Shown piece by piece: positions 55,805-64,000 of a stretch of DNA of 64,000 nt. Numbering within the stretch: the first letter of the stretch is position 1; each line of letters opens with the position of its first letter. The position numbers and the translations under genes were made by a program. Origin of the DNA: Massospora cicadina (lineage: Eukaryota; Entomophthoromycota; Entomophthoromycetes; Entomophthorales; Entomophthoraceae); assembly GCA_022478985.1 (NCBI GenBank), contig JAKSZP010018547.1, positions 98,139 to 162,138 on the forward strand. The letters run 5' to 3'. The notes beneath the pieces were generated by a model. It was not told the DNA's origin, did not search any database, and was given only the letters and a program-made list of their open reading frames with translations.

Positions 55805-56119
55805 TTGACGTTGATACAGTTCATGCCCTTGCCATATAGCAGAGATTGGGCTATAAAAAGCCAACTACACATAAAGAACATGAATTATTTTAAACCTTAA
55901 ATTGGTATTTGGTTATTTCAGCAGCGGACCTAATGATTATGGTCTTTTTAAGGGAGGAGTTAAATTATTGACACTGTATGTGTCTAATCCTTCTGATCAA
56001 ACCCTTACTAAGTTCCTAGAGCAATAAGAAGACATTCAAAAAAGTTGCAACAAATTATGGATGCAGCCTGGAACGCCCTCAAAGAGACCTTGGAAGTCGC
56101 CCCTTCTATTAATAAGGAA

Positions 56120-56620
56120 GAAGTATATGACCCACAAAATAGTCATGGATTACAGAAGGCTCAACTACCTGACTAAGAAAGGTTATAACACTATTGTGCA
56201 TTGAATATAAGTAGAAACATCTCAGAGAAGCACACTAATTCTCAGCATGGGATCTGGAAAGCAGATACTGGGAGATGAAGCTGTCAAAGGAAACTAGGAG
56301 AAGTGTGCGCTGATAGCCATCTAAGGATTGTAAAGACTGAAATTTATGTAACAGGGCTAGTGCAATGCTCTAGTTATGTTCCAGAGATTAACGGATCGAA
56401 TTTTAAGGATTTGAAGATAAAAGTTTGCTCATCTACTTAAATAACATCACGGTGTATAGCAAAACATCTAAGGATTACCTGGCACAACAGAAGGAGTTTA
56501 TCACCTGCTTAAGAAAGAACAGCCTTAAGCTGAAGAGAATCAAGTGCTTATTTTTGAAGAGTCAGTTAGAGTTATTGGTCATAAAGTGTACTTAAGAATC
56601 AAGCTCAATCAGGGAAGGTT
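56120..56620 (+). pseudogene. Reverse transcriptase (E8)
   Basis: IVMDYRRLNYLTKKGYNTI is the fingers motif (-CVDYR-LN--T---Y-P). CNALVMFQRLTDRILR follows the pattern CNAP-TFQR-MD-IL. The catalytic box reads IYLNNITVYSKTSKDYLAQQ, that is YLNN, with both Asp codons changed to Asn (AAT AAC). LRKNSLKLKRIKCLFLKSQL is the end of the palm. Translation requires a few frame changes. Confidence 0.8.
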
Positions 56621-56719
56621 GAAGCTATTGCTAGTATGAGTTCCCAAGTGCATTGAAGATGTCCAGGTATAATTGAACATAGAAGGATGACATCATCAAC
56701 TGTGCAAAACTCTTTGGAA

Positions 56720-57110
56720 ATCACTGAGCCACTCACACACCTGATTAACAAAGGAGAACTTTTCAATTAGGACAAAAGAAAGAATATGCTTCACCAACTC
56801 AAGCAGAAATTGATGGAAGGCCTGATCCTGATGTACCCAAACTTCTTGAAGACTTTCTACATATATACAATTACCAAAAAAATGGGTATGGGTGTCATCT
56901 TATCTAATTTTGACGAAAAAGGAGTAGACCACCCTATAGAGTTCTACTCAATAACAATTACCTGAGAAGAGATCAGTTACGCTGTCAATAAGTGTGAGAT
57001 CCTAGCTGTGCGAAGAGATGCTTTTCACTTTAAACCTCACATCTATGTTGTACACTTAGTTAGTTATGTACCACATCTCATTGAGATGATGAACATGAAA
57101 GGCCCTTAAG
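56720..57110 (+). pseudogene. RNase H (E8)
   Basis: LTHLINKGELFN, stop, DKRKNMLHQLKQKLMEGLIL then MYPNFLKTFYIYTITKKMGM, GVILSNFDEKGVDHPIEFYS match the RT-RNase H connection and the first half of RNase H. The first catalytic Asp (YTDAS) reads YTITK, so it is lost. NKCEILAVRRDAFHFKPHIY retains the helix Glu (CEILAV). It is readable almost in one frame. Confidence 0.8.
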
Positions 57111-57379
57111 GAAGACTTTAATTTGGGCTTTTCAATTGCAAGGTTTGACTTTGAGATCCTGCATCAAGCTAAATAGGAGCACTTGAATGCAGTGCTTGTC
57201 ACGATTACCCATTTTCCACTTGCAAGCACATGCAAGTGATAGGATTTAAAAATTAATTGAAATACTTTGGGATTTATTAGAAGAGTAAAATGAAGTAAAG
57301 AATATTCTGAAGACCTATTAAGAGTGGCGAGGATTAGAGAAGGAAAGAGGAGAAGCTAATAAAAGAGAAATAGTTACCC

Positions 57380-58060
57380 TACTTGAAGCGGAGTGAACAA
57401 AATGTGAGTTTTATGGAAGGAAACTGTCAAGTAGGCCATGGAAGGCTACAAAAGATCTTTCAGCAAAAAAGTAAATATTCTACTGGGAAGAAGTATTGGA
57501 GATTTAAGTCAGGCTCTGGAGCTTTGTATTGAATGCGCCCAATACAAGCCACTCCCAAGTAAAGTTTAAGTTTCAGCCTTTCCCTCAAGTGCACCATTAT
57601 AAAATGTCTCCATATGTTTTATTACCATTTCTGAAGTCATCTGGTGGAAATCATTTTGTTATTACTGCAATAGATCACTTCACCAAGTGGATAGGAGCAA
57701 TTGCATTCAAGACGTCCAATTTCAGAGTTACCATGAGATTCTATAAACCAGTATATTCTCTACATATGCCCTAAAACACTACTTTATGAATGGACGGAAC
57801 TTCCTTTATAATTTTGTGAGGCACCTGATGGATTTATTAAAGTCAAACAGCAGTTTAGTACGCCATATACGCCCTCAACCAACAGAGGCGTGGAAAGAGT
57901 GACCAGAACCATTGCTTCAATTGAAAAGATTACAGTCACCTACAGATTAAATGAGACATCTTGTTGCCCTCATCTATTTTCTTGCTGGTTGTGCTACCAC
58001 ATAACTATTGGCATGTCACCATTCAGAGCGCTATATTGAAGATAAGCCATGTTAATAAGC
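57380..58060 (+). pseudogene. Integrase (E8)
   Basis: HGRLQKIFQQKSKYSTGKKY resembles the H2C2 finger region (H-G---T---I---YYW). The open frame 57529-57774 holds LPFLKSSGGNHFVITAIDHF and TKWIGAIAFKTS, a clear core start strand; the D-GP box before it is degraded to YVLLPF. Around 57860-58040 shifted frames give NRGVERVTRTIASIEKI, with the catalytic Glu kept, and ITIGMSPFRALY. Confidence 0.78.
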
Positions 58061-58440
58061 TTGTTATCCCCAGTGATGGATGCAGATAGTAAGAATTTTC
58101 CTTCTGGAAGATACTGGGAATAGTTATCAGAGGAGTTATTCAAGACACAGCTGAACTTCATCAGTTATATTATGTAGTCACTTAAGTAGAGTACAAAGAG
58201 AGTTACCAAAGCTCTAAGCTGCTCATATTTTTGGCGAGATAGAAAGTGATGCTTTAACATGCGCATAGGAAATCCTGTGAAGTTGCATGTTGTCTGGACA
58301 GAACCTGAAACCATTATCATGAGAAGAGAAACTGGGTATACTATCAATGATGGTACCACAAACATCACATATAACCAAATCCACGTGTGGCACCTGAAGT
58401 TTCCCCTAGGTCAAGCCTTAGAACGTTAATGTTGATAAAA

Positions 58441-58797
58441 TCTCAACTATAGGTTAATTCCTCGCCTTATGTAACATATTCTGGAAAAATTGATTTAATA
58501 ATACTAATTTGGTACTAATATTATAGCTGGCTAGAATAACGATTTAGTCTCATCAAACACTTCCAGAAACCAAAACAATGTTCAAATTTATGAAGCCCAA
58601 TTTATAGTCTTTACTTGGTCTAAAAATTTAGATGATTGAGGCATTTATATATCCTCTGATATCCATAATAAATTGACAAATGATTGTCAGACATCCAATG
58701 TGCCAACTAAAGACTTGTTTTCCATTGTGGAGACCAATACCCATAATATCATCCATAGTCCACAGGGCTCGCCGTTTTGAGAATTTGGGAGTATGAT
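58441..58797. other. Unassigned spacer
   Basis: AT-rich, with stops in all frames after the end of E8 coding sequence. It may include untranslated sequence of E8; no LTR is recognised. Confidence 0.35.
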
Positions 58798-59286
58798 TCA
58801 ATTGGGGATAGGTGAGGGAAGTATCAATTGATATACATTATCCCCACTCCAACTATTAATTTGAGTACTGGCAGAGTATTGCCCATGCCTATCAGGAGGA
58901 ATTGAGGCTAATGTGCCTGAGCTGGGGAAGCTGCATATGTAATTCTTGATTGTGATAAGGTTTGAAGTTGTGGTTGGCCTGAAGACGCACTTGGTGCTGG
59001 GTGATGTTACCAGTATGCCTCCAAATCCATTTCTGCAAGTATTTCTCTCCATTTCCCATTACATCTCTGAGTTTTCTTTGACATGCTCTCGGTTATGGAA
59101 AATTGAATCTACATCTTGGGTGTTTGGCTTAGATGGGGTCTGCAGGAGCATGTTTGCAGGTGGATGGAGGTACTGCAGTTCCTTGGGGTATGTTCTTAGA
59201 TTCCCTCCGTTGAGGGATGATGATATCAAAAGCACCAATGAGATGGTCACCACAATAACTAAGATGAATGAGTGTGACCCTTCCAT
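58798..59286 (-). pseudogene. Unrecognised 162-codon frame with hydrophobic N-terminus
   Basis: An ATG at 59284-59286 opens MEGSHSFILVIVVTISLVLL, then ISSSLNGGNLRTYPKELQYL. A TAA at 59059-59061 interrupts it, and the same frame continues from 59058 to a stop at 58798 (TCRNGFGGILVTSPSTKCVF ... SGTLASIPPDRHGQYSAST). The first 25 residues look like a signal anchor or membrane segment. The plus strand is also open over 58946-59344 (from a TTG), so coding strand is not certain. I recognise no family. It could be a decayed host-type gene, an unusual element ORF or chance in a GC-richer patch. Confidence 0.35.
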
Positions 59287-59344
59287 AGATCAAGACAATT
59301 TTGTTGGAGGGGCAGAATCTATAATGATAATAAATATTTTATAG

Positions 59345-59791
59345 TTTCTTTAAAAAATTTTGATTAATCTCTGTAATTACAAAATAGCCCAGCGCTCTAC
59401 TACTAGCATAGTGTCAAAAATTTATACTAGTGTGGGGAGAGGTGGAGATTGTCTTACAAATATTTATGAAAAGTAAGTGGCAATTGAATGTACCCAAAGG
59501 ACCAAAATTTGTCTTGTTTTTTCCCTATGGTTTTGTTGTTTTCTTGGGTCTTTCAAATTGGACATGGGGGTGTAATTCTGGCGCCTCAACTTGAGAGTTT
59601 TAGTCAAATTTTAAATTGATAAACTTTATTTCCAATTTCTTTCTTGGCTGCCTCTTCAGCATAAGCTTTATCTATCACTGCATCTGGTTGACAAATTTTA
59701 CATTTTGTCCGAAGTTGTATTGTTCAAATGAGCATGGCAAACTCTGCCCATCTCAAGATTTAGTTGTAATCTGCTGAGTAGTTTTCAAACC
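59345..59791. other. Unassigned spacer
   Basis: T-rich and A-rich runs, no frame or repeat that I can support. Confidence 0.35.
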
Positions 59792-59980
59792 TCACTGCTT
59801 GTGCTTATAATCTTGTCCAAGTAGGCCTTGCGGATCTGGTGATAACGCAGGGTGGATGTTCTCCAAAATCTGACGTTGATGTAGAAATAGTCTAGGGGGA
59901 GCTACGGCCACGCAGCGCTCATTGAGTTTTGTCCCAAGTCCACGATCTTTTCCAGTATCAGTGTTTATGGGGAATGTCAA
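59792..59980 (-). pseudogene. Unassigned short minus-strand frame
   Basis: Sixty-two codons, with KDRGLGTKLNERCVAVAPPR and ILENIHPALSPDPQGLLGQD. The composition is protein-like and richer in Gly/Pro than random AT-rich DNA would give. No domain recognised. It lies on the same strand as the frame at 58798-59286 but in broken context. Confidence 0.25.
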
Positions 59981-61205
59981 TTTTTGCCCAGAAGGGGTGT
60001 ATTATCATGTCCAGTTTGATTGCCACAGAGGGGTCCATTACACCAGTCATTATGAAGTAAGAAGACGCAACAGTATAGATAACAGTTAAAAATATATGAT
60101 CACAACATCACAAATGACACCCTCATGGAACCCCTTTTATACCTTTGGGTTCTACCACTAATGGCAAATAATTTACTGAATCGCATCCAAAGAAAGTTTC
60201 CCTATACATACAACTCCAAGAAATAAGCATAATATCAAATTTGGAAGCAAAAAACTATATAGGAAAATTGATTAAGCAACTTAAGTACAACTTCAGATGT
60301 GAAAGCCACAGGAATCACAGTAACAACAGGAACCCAGCTATGCTCAGAAACAAAACCATTCATTTACAAAAATACAAGAGCTTCAAGTTAAAACCTTTAA
60401 AAGAAAATAGTAAATTATAGAGAATCATGGGAATGTAATTCTCTGACTTTGAAACCAAAATACGAATACAAATTCGCCTTATGAGAAGAAATTGACCAGA
60501 TAAATATTAAATCCTCTTTAAGCACCCAAAACCCTAAATACTATAAATACTTTTCTAATTTTTATAATATTTTTGTTATTTCTCATACCTTCCCTAAAAT
60601 TTTGTTTTTTGTGCTAAGAACGCAATATATAGAAGAATTACTGTTGAAGGTTCATAATTATCCTGATTATACCAGTTGATATTTATAGGAGTTCTGGTGT
60701 GCTTAGGAACAGCCCATTATATAATACTCCAAGCCTCAGAATGGTGGACATGCTTAAAACCATGAGTAAAGTTCCACATATCCAAGAACTTAACCCTCAA
60801 GTAGCCTGAAGATGAACCCTGGTATCAATTAAATAACTTATTGTAAGTTGCTCAACCATTACAATTATCAACATTAAGCAAGCGAGCCAATTTAGCAGTA
60901 CACAGAATATCAAAAAATTAAAATTGTAATTAAAACAAATTTCTAGTTTAGAATTAAAATATCAAGAAATCTATTCAGAAATTAAATTGCTCATATATAG
61001 ACTAGAAAAGCATAACAAGGTTTTTATATGCATACTAAACTATAATACCCTTATATATTACTAAGACATGTAAGTAAGATACCTAGATACGTTTTATTTC
61101 TGTTTAAAAAAGGTTAAATACAAAATAAACCTAGAACTAGGCTTTACAGTATTGTGACTTAGTCTTGATTATAAATCTATGTAATTATAATTATAAATTA
61201 TCTTT
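59981..61205. other. AT-rich unassigned sequence
   Basis: Over 1.2 kb with no frame, repeat or RNA gene that I can support. It is among the most AT-rich stretches of the window. Confidence 0.45.
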
Positions 61206-61300
61206 TTTAGCACTAGTGGTGCCCAAACTAAAGGGGACATCCAAGCATCCTTATCTGAGATTGAGCCAAACAAAGGGATTATCATAAAAAATTTCTAATA
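61206..61300 (-). mobile_element. Second copy of the short poly-A retroposon
   Basis: Read on the minus strand it ends GTTTGGGCACCACTAGTGCTAAAAAAG, differing little from GGTTGGGCACCACTGGTGCTAAAAAAG of the copy at 692-803 (positions described in pieces of 20 or fewer: shared GGGCACCACT-GTGCT and AAAAAAG). CTTT-TTTGGC-C, AA-GATGC and CCCCTTT also align. The stem-loop and A-run end are kept. No clear target duplication; GATAAT occurs on both sides. Confidence 0.55.
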
Positions 61301-62110
61301 TATCCCCTAAGTTATCGCCTAGTAAGCCATATTAGATAGCAAGGAAGCTTTGGGGAACTATTTTCTGGCGCCCGCTTTAGCTGGTGGACCATGGCAGACA
61401 ACATTGGGGTTGGAGCATCAGCAACATGTGGCATAAGGAGGTATGGTTGTGGCTTTACTTGTTATAAGGCTGGTGGTGTCATCACCTCAACGTATTGAGC
61501 AAGTTGATGCTCAGCGAAATTGATGAGAGCCAGCACACAATAAAAGATTTTTTGTGCTGGTGGGTTTGGGAATATTTGAGGTCTAAAAGAGACGTTTTTG
61601 CCACATTGATGAAAGAGCGGCTAGCTACAAAAGCAAGCTCCTCAATTTCATATTCTGCATCTTTGTCAAAATATTATTAATTTATCTTCATTTGAGATAA
61701 TTAAGGTGTCAGTATGCTAGAATAATGTAATAGCTCTGGCCTATCTTTAATATAAGAAAAACTTTATAACTATACAATTCACTAATAAAGCTAGAACCTT
61801 CCTTATAAGGTTTAATTTTATAGATTTATTTGGGGTTGGTCAAGCATGGGAAGTACACTTCCAATGTAATAATAATGAAAATAATATGAAATACACAAAA
61901 AGGACACCCCAGGGAGTTCCTAGCCCCTCCTGTTGTCAGTCAGGACCGTCAGATAAGACGGTGGGGGATTTATGCTGACTTATAATTGTATACAGCATAA
62001 GTGGAGGAATGAGTCAATGTTTAGGAACCATATGGGATAGCTTAAATTGATATGACTTTTGTTGTGTGGGGTCATGTTGTCATGGTTAATAAAAAGACAT
62101 TATAATTGGG
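61301..62110. other. Unassigned, with a weak plus-strand frame
   Basis: 61495-61680 is open on the plus strand for 61 codons (EIDESQHTIKDFLCWWVWEY) without a recognised domain. The rest is AT-rich. A GGCGCCCGC string near 61369 stands out in GC but has no visible function. Confidence 0.3.
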
Positions 62111-62400
62111 ACCAATGTAAAAGACAAAGCAGCATGTTGGGAGGCCAAGAAGGTGATGGTGGAAGGCCTCCCTGACCTCAATCATACCATAAATCAACGC
62201 TGGGTTAAGGCTAAAAATGCCTATGTTGGTCTTAAGGATGCAAAAAAAGTTTGGCCTTGTATAACAGCAGGGGCGTTAAATGAACTAGCTTTGCAGTGAA
62301 CAAAAATCAGTTTGCTTTAGCGTTTAGATGAACAGGGACTTGAAACCCATTCAGTTTTAAAATTTCCAGCTTGGGTCAGCTGCTCCTACAAACAATTACC
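62111..62400 (+). pseudogene. Possible Gag-like coding remnant
   Basis: The plus frame 62122-62298 is open for about 58 codons (EAKKVMVEGLPDLNHTINQR, WVKAKNAYVGLKDAKKVWPC, ITAGALNELAL) and then continues after stops with RLDEQGLETHSVLKFPAW. Composition is strongly protein-like, with amphipathic helices. No family was recognised, so Gag is only a guess from context. Confidence 0.3.
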
Positions 62401-63380
62401 TGCGTTCAGTCGATTACCTGGTATAGTATAGCCCAATGGAAGCATGCTCCTATTGGTGCGCCTTGGCTTAGACCCGCTTCTTTCAATTGATTGCTTTTCC
62501 AAAATCCTAAATATCTTATGTAGAGACCAATCTTCCATTGGTTGACTTCCCTTATAATAAAACCCTCCATTTAGTACACTGTTTTGAATTTATGCTATCT
62601 TGGATGATCCTGTACATGGACCTCTTGAGGAGGTATTACACAACATCAAACACTTAATTTTAAGTTCACTAAATCTATTCTCCTGTGCACCGTTGGGCTG
62701 TCCTGGTTCCCTACAACCTAGGCCTCCTATTCCTTCCCAATTGGTTCACTGCATTGCTCCTATATGGTTATTATCTCTAATGCTAACCTTCCTTGATATA
62801 AGTTATTATTGCTCAAGCACCCTCTACTAGGCTTTTATAAAATTGGATGGTACCATTAGGATCCGCTGTATTGTTTGTATAGGTTGAACCCACTGAGCAA
62901 CAGACAGATGATGTGGGGATCATCGGTCCTTTGGACACACTTGAAAATATACTAAAAATAGGAGAAATTGCCCCAATTGACTCTATTATTTATTTTAATA
63001 AATACAGCGATCTTTCATTGTCCTGCTCTCTCTACTATTAACAACTTACTTCTCTCAATCGCCCATCTCGCTTATATAGCAGCTTCAGGCAGTACTGCTC
63101 TCATAGCTTGGGCTATTCTAATTTGCCAATTCTCCTCATATTCAACTTGTTATTCTATAATCTTCTATAGCCCTAATTGTAGGCGATTTACTTTGTATTC
63201 ATTAGATGTCAACACCGCCTTTGCACCTTATCACCTTCTATAGAAGCTATCCAATAATAACTCATTATATCCCGGTATCACCTCATCTTGAGGCACTCAA
63301 ATAATTGTAACTGATATCATTTTTGGCGGATTTTCCCCATCCGCTCTAGCTGTCCCATGATTATTGTCCAGTAATATCGG
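62401..63380. other. Unassigned sequence before E7
   Basis: Plus frames 62600-62830 and 62968-63243 are open but have low-complexity hydrophobic composition without motifs. This is where the 3' untranslated region and LTR of the minus-strand element E7 should lie; its partner LTR is outside the window. Confidence 0.35.
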
Positions 63381-63382
63381 AA

Positions 63383-64000
63383 TTGCAACATTACTCTCTC
63401 CTTAACTGGATGATAAGGCTCCTATTTTTTTTATGGTCAGAGGAACTTTTCATGTACTTGGTTAATGATCCAACCACTTGCGGGATCCTTGATGGTATAT
63501 GCGTTGACCCCAGTTTTCTCTATAACTTCAAATGGAATAATTTAAAACTGACCAGCTTGTGTTTCTTCCCAAATACATTTGGTCATGGAAGAGAACCATA
63601 TCGCCTTCCTTGAACGGCGCCAGCCCACTACAATGTACCTGATTGGCGGCCTGATTCCTGATATTCTTGGATAAGCTGAAGAAATATACTTCAGTTTGCA
63701 GTTTGATCAGAATGTTTGTGAGGTTAGTCAAATATTGGTGGGGTTCCATTCCACAAGTGTCTTCTACACAATAATAAAGTAATGCTGGAAGGGCCAGGTG
63801 TCAGCCATATAGTAGTTGGAAGGGACTCTTCCCTGTGGCAGAATGGTAACTAATGTTATAGGCGAACATGGCAGTGGAAAGGAGAGAGCTCCAATCAAAA
63901 GGTTGATCTGTTACTAATTCTTGTAATATGTCCAACAGAGTCCCATTCACCCGTTTAACCACTCCATTAGATTTGGGGTGGTATGGGGTCATCAGAACCC
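63383..64000 (-). mobile_element. Integrase end of a Ty3 element (E7), running off the window
   Basis: The minus frame 63801-63992 reads MTPYHPKSNGVVKRVNGTLL, DILQELVTDQPFDWSSLLST, AMFAYNISYHSATGKSPFQL: the last third of a Ty3 integrase core. The catalytic Glu of VERVN is Lys (AAA). The frame 63528-63749 continues with YLTNLTNILIKLQTEVYFFS, then NQAANQVHCSGLAPFKEGDM and VLFHD, the post-core module. The coding is in few frames, so E7 may be less decayed than E3-E6. Its upstream Pol and Gag lie beyond 64000. Confidence 0.82.

Larger units (their letters stand above)
55805..58440 (+). mobile_element. Plus-strand Ty3 pol remnant (E8)
   Basis: Order on the plus strand: a short leader, RT (56120-56620), RNase H (56720-57110), integrase zinc region and core (57380-58060) and the post-core region to about 58430 (ETIIMRRETGYTI, NITYNQIHVWHLKFP). 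Gag and protease are absent. The spacer between RT fingers and palm is shortened, so internal deletions are likely. No LTRs can be assigned, except possibly 55206-55804 on the left. Confidence 0.72.

Noticed and set aside
1..64000. CRISPR arrays, rRNA genes and prokaryotic operon signals
   Set aside because: No regularly spaced short repeats with unique spacers, no rRNA-like conserved blocks and no ribosome-binding-site spaced gene runs. The window is clearly eukaryotic repeat DNA.

Overview
The window looks like one block of intergenic, transposon-packed eukaryotic DNA. It is AT-rich, has no convincing intact host gene, and no open frame is longer than about 140 codons. Almost everything recognisable is decayed Ty3/gypsy (Metaviridae-type) LTR retrotransposon sequence on both strands, with inserts inside inserts. 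I see no tRNA, rRNA, CRISPR array or bacterial-type operon. The mix (several Ty3 lineages, some with an integrase chromodomain, collagen-like Gag stretches, an ORF1-type zinc-knuckle retroposon protein, short poly-A retroposons) would fit a large repeat-inflated fungal genome, perhaps of an early-diverging (zygomycete-grade) lineage. That host assignment is an inference from protein flavour only.

Layout. 1-1.4 kb: a short poly-A retroposon with a 16-bp target duplication, a possible Gag remnant and a long inverted repeat. 2.2-5.6 kb: a minus-strand chromovirus remnant (E5). 5.6-10.1 kb: mostly unassigned, with a collagen-like Gag scrap. 10.2-17.2 kb: a second minus-strand Ty3 element (E4), split inside RNase H by an insert holding an ORF1-like zinc-knuckle pseudogene (12.5-14.2 kb). 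17.2-26.9 kb: a complete but dead plus-strand Ty3 element (E6) with two 0.8-kb LTRs. 26.9-28.8 kb: a plus-strand Gag remnant (E9). 28.8-34.1 kb: a minus-strand chromovirus (E3).

34.1-52.7 kb is the most structured region: four LTRs of one family in the same orientation (A, B, C, D), separated by a nearly complete internal region (E1), a short Gag-only remnant, and a partly deleted internal region (E2). Both E1 and E2 carry a further reading frame between integrase and the 3' LTR (ORF3), preceded by a repeat-containing spacer (module R). A third R copy lies at a deletion junction in E2. A 428-bp stretch is identical between two copies that are otherwise clearly diverged.

53.2-55.8 kb: a small LTR element (F) whose 1.36-kb internal region is non-coding and holds minisatellite-like arrays. 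55.8-58.4 kb: a plus-strand Ty3 pol remnant (E8). 58.8-63.3 kb: weakly explained sequence with one curious minus-strand frame and a second copy of the poly-A retroposon. 63.4-64.0 kb: the integrase end of another minus-strand Ty3 element (E7) that runs out of the window.

These elements do not work together as a pathway. They record successive insertions, recombination and decay. All coordinates of degenerate elements are by-eye estimates, except LTR ends and repeat positions, which I located base by base.
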